From Trichomonas tenax (lineage: Eukaryota > Parabasalia > Trichomonadida > Trichomonadidae), in contig JALKBU010001274.1 in assembly GCA_023091735.1 (NCBI GenBank), positions 1 to 13,389 on the forward strand: 13,389 bases of DNA. Direction: 5' to 3'. Positions 6,439-13,389 of the stretch are shown piece after piece. Under the pieces are notes generated by a model that saw only the letters and a program-made list of their open reading frames with translations, made no database searches and had not been told where the DNA came from. Both the position numbers and the translations under genes were made by a program. How positions within the stretch are numbered: position 1 is the first letter of the stretch; each line of letters starts with the position of its first letter.

Positions 6439-8126
6439 ATCACATAATAATGATAAAATGATATTGATTGATTCCATATCATAATGATGATAAAATGATA
6501 TTGATTGATATCATATCATAATGATGATAAAATGATATTGATTGATTATATATCATGATGATGATAAAATGATATTAATTGATTGCATATCATAATGATG
6601 ATAAAATGATATTGATTGATTCTATATCATAATGATGATAAAATAATATTGATTGATTATATATCATGATGATGATAAAATGATATTGATTGATATCATA
6701 TCATAATGATGATAAAATGATATTGATTGATTTTATATCATAATGATGATAAAATGATATTGATTGATATCATATCATAATGATGATAAAATGATATTGA
6801 TTGATTAGATATCATAATGATGATAAAATGATATTGATTGATTCTATATCATAATGATGATAAAATGATATTGATTGATTACATATCATGATGATGATAA
6901 AATGATATTGATTGATTAGATATCATAATGATGATAAAATGATATTGATTGATTTCATATCATAATGATGATAAAATGATATCAATTGATTGCATATCAT
7001 AATGATGATAAAATGATATTGATTGATTAGATATTATGATGATGATAAAATGATATTGATTGATTTTATATCATAATGATGATAAAATGATATTGATTGA
7101 TATCATATCATAATGATGATAAAATGATATTGATTGATTCTATATCATGATGATGATAAAATGATATTGATTGATTATATATCATGATGATGATAAAATG
7201 ATATTGATTGATATCATATCATAATGATGATAAAATGATATTGATTGATTAGATATCATAATGATGATAAAATGATATTGATTGATTGCATATCATAATG
7301 ATGATAAAATGATATTGATTGATTATATATCATGATGATGATAAAATGATATTGATTGATTACATATCATGATGATGATAAAATGATATTGATTGATTCT
7401 ATATCATAATGATGATAAAATGATATTGATTGATTTCATATCATAATGATGATAAAATGATATTGATTGATTAGATATCATAATGATGATAAAATGATAT
7501 TGATTGATTCCATATCATAATGATGATAAAATGATATTAATTGATTGCATATCATAATGATGATAAAATGATATTGATTGATTAGATATTATGATGATGA
7601 TAAAATGATATTGATTGATTTTATATCATAATGATGATAAAATGATATTGATTGATTGCATATCATAATGATGATAAAATGATATTGATTGATTATATAT
7701 CATAATGATGATAAAATGATATTGATTGATTATATATCATGATGATGATAAAATGATATTGATTGATATCATATCATAATGATGATAAAATGATATTGAT
7801 TGATTTTATATCATAATGATGATAAAATGATATTGATTGATTTCATATCATAATGATGATAAAATGATATTGATTGATATCATATCATAATGATGATAAA
7901 ATGATATTAATTGATATCATATCATAATGATGATAAAATGATATTGATTGATTTCATATCATAATGATGATAAAATGATAATGATTGATTATATATCATG
8001 ATGATGATGAAATGATATTGATTGATTTCATATCATAATGATGATAAAATGATATTGATTGATTATATATCATAATGATAATAAAATGATATTAATTGAT
8101 TTCATATCATAATGATGATAAAATGA
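6439..8126. repeat. 37-bp minisatellite, 45.6 copies, rigid length, variable 3-bp slot
   Basis: The unit starts ATATCATAATG (or ATATCATGATG), has the core ATGATGATAAAATGATATTG, then ATTGAT and a 3-bp variable slot. Counting unit starts from 6476 to 8104 gives exactly 44 periods of 37 bp; one earlier, more diverged unit begins at 6439 and a 23-bp partial unit ends at 8126. No indel is needed over 1.6 kb. Substitutions concentrate in the slot (nine different triplets) and at the A/G position in CATAATG. Because 37 is not divisible by three, all six frames meet stops within one or two units, so the array is not translated. It lies inside a minus-strand ankyrin gene. Confidence 0.95.
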
Positions 8127-8131
8127 GACCT

Positions 8132-8899
8132 TCAAATATGTTTCATGTTAATATCAGCTCCATGGTCAACTAAGTATCGAACGATTTCCAGAGACTTTAT
8201 ACATATTGAAAAATATAGTGGAGAATAATGATGCGATAATAAACAAATAATATTGATTGACATGACATCATAATGATGATAAAATGATATTGATTGATTA
8301 CATGGTACAATGATGATAAAATATGATTGAAAAATGATTTGTTTGTTAACATCAGAACCATTATCTACTAGCATCTTAATGAGTGTAAATTTTTGGTCTT
8401 CAATCGCTTTCATTAAAATATTTCTGTTGTTTTGAATAACTTCATTGTATCCAAATGTACAACCAAATTGAATAGCATCAATGTCTGACTCAGTTGAAGA
8501 TTTTTCGAAAAGAGCATAAATTTGATTGAAATTGGTGTCTTGCTTGGGAGTCATTCTGAATGCTTCAATATTTTTATTGAACGCTAATAATTTTGTTTTC
8601 CTGATTTCTGAAATCAATGTTTTATTTGTTTCTTGAGCATAAGATCGTATTCCTCTTGTTTCATTCTCAAGGGACACAATTTTTGCTTCTAATTCTTCTT
8701 CTCTCAATTCCCTTATCTCTTCCTCCATACAATCCATGCGCTGACGCATCTCATTCATTTCTTGTTGCATATCATCTATACATTCACGTAATCGACAAAT
8801 TAGAGCATAGTAGTCTATTTCTGCGTTCGTTTTTTGCATTTTTCGAAATGTCAGTTTTATAAATTTTACCATCATTTTATAAAATTGGAGTTGAAACAT
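8132..8899 (-). CDS. Ankyrin-repeat protein with N-terminal coiled coil (5' part, interrupted)
   Basis: The open frame codes 255 residues. About 31-100 are a charged coiled coil (MRQRMDCMEEEIRELREEEL at 51-70). Ankyrin helices follow at 159-187 (NILMKAIEDQKFTLIKMLVD, ending GSDVNKQ) and 226-254 (SPLYFSICIKSLEIVRYLVD, ending HGADINMKH). Residues about 188-222 (rich in Ile, Tyr, His) are not ankyrin; they are encoded by degenerate 37-bp units read in frame. TGA at 8134-8132 ends the frame just before the main array, and the expected next repeat continues at 6438. Proteins of this sort are scaffolds and very numerous in trichomonads; the partner is unknown. Start codon is uncertain: Met21 at 8839 is an alternative, and no clear trichomonad Initiator precedes either. 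Probably a broken gene. Confidence 0.7.
   Translation of the reverse strand: MFQLQFYKMMVKFIKLTFRKMQKTNAEIDYYALICRLRECIDDMQQEMNEMRQRMDCMEEEIRELREEELEAKIVSLENETRGIRSYAQETNKTLISEIRKTKLLAFNKNIEAFRMTPKQDTNFNQIYALFEKSSTESDIDAIQFGCTFGYNEVIQNNRNILMKAIEDQKFTLIKMLVDNGSDVNKQIIFQSYFIIIVPCNQSISFYHHYDVMSINIICLLSHHYSPLYFSICIKSLEIVRYLVDHGADINMKHI
8228..8322. repeat. Degenerate 37-bp units inside the ankyrin coding region
   Basis: The best copy, 8265-8301, matches the array unit over nearly its full length (ACATCATAATG, then the core and slot TAC). A weaker unit precedes at 8228-8264 and a partial one follows from 8302 (TGATGATAAAAT). Together they lie in the ankyrin frame without creating a stop. They are separated from the main array by about 100 bp of normal ankyrin sequence. 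Confidence 0.75.
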
Positions 8900-9465
8900 A
8901 AAGGTTCAGTAGTTGAGGCCAACAGGAACAAGATGTGTAGGTGGTACTAGTCAAAGCAATCTTAGAATTTGGTAGTGCAATTTGATATCTCGAGATCAAC
9001 ATGATATCTCAAAAATATCAAAAATTAGATTTTGATAATAAATTTCGAAAATATCTCTTCTTTTCACTATTTTTTACTAATCAAAACCCTTACATACTTT
9101 TGTTTGATCGATTCTATAAATTCCACGAGATAACCAATCAATTTGCTTTTCATTAGCCTATATAAAATCAATATTTACTATTTCTATCTCAAAACTAAAC
9201 ATTCCTTTATGATTGCAAATAAAGATATCATTTTAAATTGATCTATATTAAATTTACATCCAATTGATTTATTAGTGTTCATAATTATAATCAATCAATA
9301 ACTATATGTTGAGGAACATTGGGTGTATGCAGAAGGTTCTAGTCAATGAACTTATTCGTTTAAAAATGCTTCGTATCATTAATGTTTTCCCAAAAATTAT
9401 TTTATCAAGAATTATTTATTTTTTGAAATTTATTTTAAAAATGATGAAAATGTTAAAGAAGTGAG
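8900..9465. other. Intergenic, no gene recognised
   Basis: A+T-rich sequence upstream of the ankyrin gene with no long frame, RNA gene or array. Two weakly similar 45-base stretches are seen on the minus strand near 9345-9300 and 8955-8910 (both start ACTAG and include TGTTCCT). The minus-strand reading of the relic gene fades out here after 9466. Confidence 0.5.
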
Positions 9466-9947
9466 TTAATTCTTCATTTTTAGTGATGCCACAAAATTGA
9501 GAACAGAGGCAGTCATAACATTGTCTTTGAATTGGGTTGGATCTTTCAATGAGACGACGAGATGACATTTGTGAATAAATTATTCAAATTCTGGATATTC
9601 ATTGTCTTATTTATTCATAACATTTATATAACATAATTTATCGGATAAAAATGAAGGAATGACAAAGATGATTGTTTGAATTCTATCAATAATAATTGCA
9701 AAATCGCTTGCTACAATAAAGTTTTATCTTCTATACCGCTATTCCAAAGAATAGTTCATAAAGACTGCTAAACTATGTAATAGATAGTTGCTGCAACAAA
9801 GAAGAAAAATATCATCATATTTATCATATATTAGCTGCAGCAAAGACAAGATGTTCATGCCCTGATCGATTGTGACATCTAATGTGTCCAAATAGAATCA
9901 TTAGAACGATTTAATTCTAACAAGTATTTTATTCGAATAAAGTCCAT
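9466..9947 (-). pseudogene. Relic gene of unknown helical-repeat-like protein
   Basis: From ATG 9947 the first 18 codons read MDFIRIKYLLELNRSNDS; a frameshift near 9897 leads to one frame that stays protein-like to 9466 despite four internal stops. Segments include ILSLLQLIYDKYDDIFLLCS, IIIDRIQTIIFVIPSFLSDK and VSLKDPTQFKDNVMTASVLN. The helical, Leu/Ile-rich pattern suggests an armadillo/HEAT-like or similar protein, but no family is identified. The protein-like text between stops in one frame is the evidence; a chance A+T-rich frame would not read this way. It lies 90 bp downstream of the exportin gene, same strand, and shows no obvious similarity to it. Confidence 0.5.
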
Positions 9948-10037
9948 TTTGCAGCATTGTCATTAGGTTTAAATTATTATAATATACTCTTTTTATACTC
10001 TATAAAATAACATAACAAAAATATATTCGTAGTAGAA

Positions 10038-13000
10038 TTATGTTGCAATGATAATTGCATTTTGACGTTCATCGTATTCTTTCTTGAGTGCTTCCATTAT
10101 TTCTGCCTTAGATTGTTGTTGAAATGGGAACTTCCTTAAATGCTCTTTCAATTCCAATAGATTCATGTAAAATCCATCAGGAGGACGAACGACAGTTGTG
10201 TTTTTTTCTTGTGAATAATCAATCATTGTGGATCTTACTTTTTCTATAAAAGTGATAAACTGATTCAATGGTTCTTGTATATATGAATTCTTCCCATCAT
10301 ATGAATTATAGTAGTGCAGCAGAATGCTATAAACTAATTCATACTGATTCATTATCATGGAAAATATAAAGTTTTTGAGCATTGAGCTGTAGTTTGCTGA
10401 TGAATTTATAAATCTGATTAATGAAAGTGCAAATGTTCTCTTCAACTTAAATAAAATAACTTCATCATTTGCATCTGATGCTTGCATTGATATTTCACTT
10501 AAAAACTCGCAATATTTCATAACATCCAGATCATTGCCGTAATCTGAATCCAACAATTTCATAATAAAGCTGAGCATCGCATCAAAGTTTGATTCGTTTT
10601 CAAACAAATATGCTGAAAAAGTAGATCTGAGAATCTTAAATATTTCCAATATTGAATTAATATTCTCAGATTCATATTCGAACTCAACTTTTAATAATTC
10701 GAAAAACTTGGTTACAAGGAGATCGCGTGATTTGTCATTAAATGTATTTGTGACAAAGTAGTTCTGAGAGTTGAATCTGAGATATTGAAGGATATATTTG
10801 ATTGCTTCCATTCTTTTATCATTCTGAGATTCAATAATTTGATTCGAGAAATTGAACAATGCTTGCATTATCTGCACTATTTCGACTGATGTTGGTTTAT
10901 AAACGAGCATCTTTGGACCCGAAATCAATAATTTTTCGAGTAATTTGAGAACAATAATTGACGCTTCGTCATTTACTGCTTTCTTGTATAAATCAATCAA
11001 AGAAATGGAATGTTGCCCAATTATCCATTTGCTGAATTCCCAATAAAACTCTGGATTCTTACATCCATCAATAAATCCCAAAAGTCGTTGTATATGCAAA
11101 ATTGATTCTGGTTTATCTCTCCATTCATTGCTCGTCAAAGATTCGAATATTTGATCTAATTTATCGAAATATTTCATCAGCTGTTGTTTGTCTGTAACAT
11201 GTTCAATGTAGGTCTTCATCAGAAGATATCTGATCTTTTGACAGTGTATTTGATCGACTCTTGAATCAATCTTAAATTGGATTTGGCAATTTAAGAATTT
11301 CACAAGTGTAGGATTCTTAATATATTGCGATAACTTAATAAGAACGTTCAAAGCCTTGTATACAACAATTCCGCTTTCTTTATAAAATTCAATCAATTTC
11401 ATTATGAAATCAACAAAAACTTGCTGAATTGTATCATTGCATAACAATGAAATTTCTTTTGCAGCTGCTTCAATGAAGACAAATAATGATGAAAATAAAT
11501 AACTTGCAAATATTTCGAATCTTGCTCTGAGTTGTGGAATAATTGGAACCACTGTATTAATTATTTTAATTACTGATTGAATCATGCTAAAAAGAAAGTC
11601 GTTTCGTGAATTATCTTGTGATTTCGAAAGAACAACATATTCATTTGTTTCTTTAATTGTAAATCTCGATGCCATCAACGAAACAAGCAGTGATAAGTGA
11701 ATCAGAGAGTTCTCAATGTTATTCATTTGCTGTACGTATGTTATCAAATCATTAATGATCTGACCAAGATAAGAAATTTTGTTTGGATGCATTTGCAGAA
11801 TTAAAAATATTACACTTAAATCATTCATTAAATCTTGCTGCTTGAATATCAATGAATTGCAAATCTCGTTGCCGGATACAAATTTGTTTCGAAGTTCTTG
11901 CATATAATGCATGAAAACTTGCGAAATGTGATCTGATATTAAAAATATTTTCTTTTCATATGATAACTTTGAGATAAATGCCCAAAACTTAAGTAAATTA
12001 TTGGAAACATCAGTGATTGTTGACTCATTAAAATCAATTGAAGAAAATGCTATGTGCGTGAACTTTAAAACGCTATCAAAGAAATCCTTTGATTGAGGTA
12101 TTGTGATAAATCTATGCAAAGGCAAAATTCGAGATATTTTATATATAAGCTTGCTTAACTGGTAATCGAATTCATGGTTGTTATCTTTCGAAAGAAATGC
12201 TTGAATAAAATTTGTATTTGAAATTATAAATTGAGCAAAAATATGAGATTCAAATAAACTACGGCCTGCATGCGACATTAATTGACTTAGAATACTGAAA
12301 GACAAGTTTGTTGTTTCATTTACTCCGTTATTGATGATATTCCATAATAAATGTAAATGTGGGGTCAATTTTTCATAGAAGAAGTATGGCAAAATTCTGT
12401 GCTCTTTCGTGTCTGCTATTTTTGATTTATTGAATTTTAATAAGAGATTTATTAATTTTAATATTTCGATAATTCCTGAGAAATTTGGATCATTTATACA
12501 TGGCAATGCAATATCTAATAGTTTTGGAATGAAGTTCTTTAAAAAATTTGACTTGTATTTGATAAAATCAAATTGTTTCATATAATTTTTTCTTTCTTTG
12601 ACAACGATTGTAAATTCTTTTAATATCTTAAAGCACACCGTCTGAATGATAATGTTGTTCAGAGACATTTGTTCATTAATTCGATCGAGTATAAAAAAAT
12701 CCGTCATTTCTGCATTTTCATTATAAATGCTAAGCAATATTGCAATAATTTCACTAAGAAAATTGCATGTTGACTCTTGAAGGTTTATATGTGGCATATT
12801 CGAAGAAATAAAATCTAATAATTGCAAAAGAAAGCCCGAACTTTCGTTTGCTGTAATGACGCTTCCGTAAATTGCTAAGTTATTTCGCATCATTCCCAAA
12901 GCATAGTTGATTTTCGTTGGATCATCGATTCTTGAAATATAATTTGTTAAATAATTTAATGATATCATGCTTTTTTGTATCTCTTCAATTGCAGAAATCG

Positions 13001-13082
13001 ATTCCTGTGATGATGGATCTGTAATTATCCGGCTGATTACATTATCTATATAAACTAAACCATTTTCTAATTCCTCTTCCAT
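10038..13082 (-). CDS. Exportin-7-like nuclear transport receptor (importin-beta superfamily)
   Basis: The intact 1014-residue product is all-helical HEAT-repeat-like, the size of exportin-7/RanBP16 (about 1087 in humans). Landmarks compatible with exportin-7 are GRSLF at 273-277 followed by NNHEF at 301-305, the IRYLLMKTYIEH-LMKYFDKLDQIF stretch (617-647) and the helices from about 655 to 745 (FYWEFSKWIIGQ, IIVLKLLEKLL). An N-terminal Ran-binding importin-beta-like region is expected at about 30-95. Such receptors carry cargo through nuclear pores with Ran-GTP. The start at 13082 is preferred over an upstream in-frame ATG at 13121 because a perfect Initiator lies directly before it; the 13 extra residues would lie upstream of the transcription start. 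Exportin-4 is a related alternative. Stop is TAA at 10040-10038. Confidence 0.7.
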   Translation of the reverse strand: MEEELENGLVYIDNVISRIITDPSSQESISAIEEIQKSMISLNYLTNYISRIDDPTKINYALGMMRNNLAIYGSVITANESSGFLLQLLDFISSNMPHINLQESTCNFLSEIIAILLSIYNENAEMTDFFILDRINEQMSLNNIIIQTVCFKILKEFTIVVKERKNYMKQFDFIKYKSNFLKNFIPKLLDIALPCINDPNFSGIIEILKLINLLLKFNKSKIADTKEHRILPYFFYEKLTPHLHLLWNIINNGVNETTNLSFSILSQLMSHAGRSLFESHIFAQFIISNTNFIQAFLSKDNNHEFDYQLSKLIYKISRILPLHRFITIPQSKDFFDSVLKFTHIAFSSIDFNESTITDVSNNLLKFWAFISKLSYEKKIFLISDHISQVFMHYMQELRNKFVSGNEICNSLIFKQQDLMNDLSVIFLILQMHPNKISYLGQIINDLITYVQQMNNIENSLIHLSLLVSLMASRFTIKETNEYVVLSKSQDNSRNDFLFSMIQSVIKIINTVVPIIPQLRARFEIFASYLFSSLFVFIEAAAKEISLLCNDTIQQVFVDFIMKLIEFYKESGIVVYKALNVLIKLSQYIKNPTLVKFLNCQIQFKIDSRVDQIHCQKIRYLLMKTYIEHVTDKQQLMKYFDKLDQIFESLTSNEWRDKPESILHIQRLLGFIDGCKNPEFYWEFSKWIIGQHSISLIDLYKKAVNDEASIIVLKLLEKLLISGPKMLVYKPTSVEIVQIMQALFNFSNQIIESQNDKRMEAIKYILQYLRFNSQNYFVTNTFNDKSRDLLVTKFFELLKVEFEYESENINSILEIFKILRSTFSAYLFENESNFDAMLSFIMKLLDSDYGNDLDVMKYCEFLSEISMQASDANDEVILFKLKRTFALSLIRFINSSANYSSMLKNFIFSMIMNQYELVYSILLHYYNSYDGKNSYIQEPLNQFITFIEKVRSTMIDYSQEKNTTVVRPPDGFYMNLLELKEHLRKFPFQQQSKAEIMEALKKEYDERQNAIIIAT

Positions 13083-13084
13083 AA

Positions 13085-13090
13085 AAATGA
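13085..13090 (-). promoter_or_regulatory. Trichomonad Initiator (Inr) of the exportin gene
   Basis: On the minus strand the sequence reads TCATTTTTATG, matching the known trichomonad Initiator TCA(+1)Y(T/A)(T/A). The +1 A is 13088, giving a 6-nt leader before the ATG at 13082, typical of the very short leaders in Trichomonas. This decides the start codon of the exportin gene. Confidence 0.75.
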
Positions 13091-13094
13091 CACA

Positions 13095-13121
13095 TGTCAA
13101 AAATTCCCCTAATTTTGACAA
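13095..13121. repeat. Inverted repeat upstream of the exportin Initiator
   Basis: TGTCAAAAATT and AATTTTGACA form near-perfect inverted arms around a CCCCT centre, 5-30 bp upstream of the Initiator. More TGTCA/TGACA words lie at 13089-13093 and 13133-13138. A regulatory-protein site is possible; function is not shown. Confidence 0.45.
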
Positions 13122-13389
13122 ATAAAATCTATTTTGTCATATAATTTATTTTGTATGTTAGCCGGGACTGGGACAAAATAGAACAACGTGCTTTTCTGAC
13201 ATGTAACTTATTTTTGGCATGTAAAGTCAGGATGTCAAAATAAAGGAAAGTGACGTGTTTGTGCGGGAAAAAATGGAAAAGTGTCAATAGGTTGAAATGG
13301 ATTGAACTCAATGTTGGAAGCCAAAGAAGACTTCATTATGAGTAGTTGTGACCTCATAGTGAAGGATGACCTGGTGATCTAGCAGAGAT
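13122..13389. other. Upstream flank of exportin gene, no gene recognised
   Basis: No convincing frame on either strand. From about 13250 the base composition is clearly richer in G+C than the rest of the window, and repeated GTGACCT/GATGACCT words appear near 13350-13375. This could be part of another gene or repeat continuing past the edge. Confidence 0.4.

Noticed and set aside
6439..8126. CRISPR-like array
   Set aside because: Units are contiguous with only a 3-bp variable slot; there are no spacers, and the host is a eukaryote.
6439..8126. Array as a translated repeat protein
   Set aside because: The 37-bp period shifts frame each unit and stops occur within one or two units in every frame on both strands.
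6439..8131. Array as a spliced intron of the ankyrin gene
   Set aside because: No trichomonad splice signals (GTATGT-type 5' site or ACTAACACACAG-type branch/3' site) were seen at the edges.
8617..8862. 81-codon plus frame opposite the ankyrin coiled coil
   Set aside because: Leu/Phe-rich antisense shadow of a Glu/Lys-rich coiled coil.
8910..9345. Pair of similar stretches with ACTAG and TGTTCCT as a direct repeat flanking an insertion
   Set aside because: Similarity needs several gaps and is too weak in such A+T-rich sequence.
13129..13311. 60-codon minus frame upstream of exportin
   Set aside because: No domain pattern, no Initiator, and in the promoter flank of the exportin gene.

Overview
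This is eukaryotic DNA from a trichomonad-type parabasalid protist (Trichomonas or Tritrichomonas-like; species not resolvable here). The evidence is an A+T-rich genome, intron-free genes, an ankyrin-repeat gene of the kind expanded in these parasites, a cluster of Maverick/Polinton-type virus-like genes, and a nuclear gene whose ATG is directly preceded by a perfect trichomonad Initiator (TCATTTTT-ATG).

Left half (1-6217): a fragment of a Maverick/Polinton virus-like transposon running off the left edge. In order: a minus-strand gene start (1-118), a small basic protein (173-532), a probable double-jelly-roll major capsid protein (1027-2658, one in-frame TAG), an FtsK/HerA-A32-type packaging ATPase with intact Walker A and B (2687-3559), an unknown conserved-looking protein (3599-4510, one in-frame TAA), another unknown (4558-5154), a minus-strand relic (5185-5651, one TAA and one frameshift) and a divergent plus-strand gene (5672-6217, one TAA). 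This is a morphogenesis module; polymerase, integrase and protease are not in view. Four of the seven complete genes carry a single lesion or two, so this copy looks recently dead. Most of its genes share an upstream AAATATTATTTTT-like box about 11-15 nt before the ATG, different from the host Initiator.

Middle (6218-8899): an ankyrin-repeat gene on the minus strand, split by a minisatellite. Its coiled-coil N-terminus and first ankyrin repeats are at 8132-8899, its last ankyrin helices and stop at 6358-6438. Between them lie 45.6 copies of a 37-bp unit with no net length change, each with a hypervariable 3-bp slot. A smaller degenerate set of the same unit sits in frame inside the 5' part, at the equivalent point of the preceding ankyrin repeat.

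Right half (8900-13389): a non-coding stretch, a minus-strand relic gene with several stops (9466-9947), then a large intact minus-strand gene for an exportin-7-like nuclear transport receptor (10038-13082) with its Initiator, and a more G+C-rich upstream flank of unknown nature.
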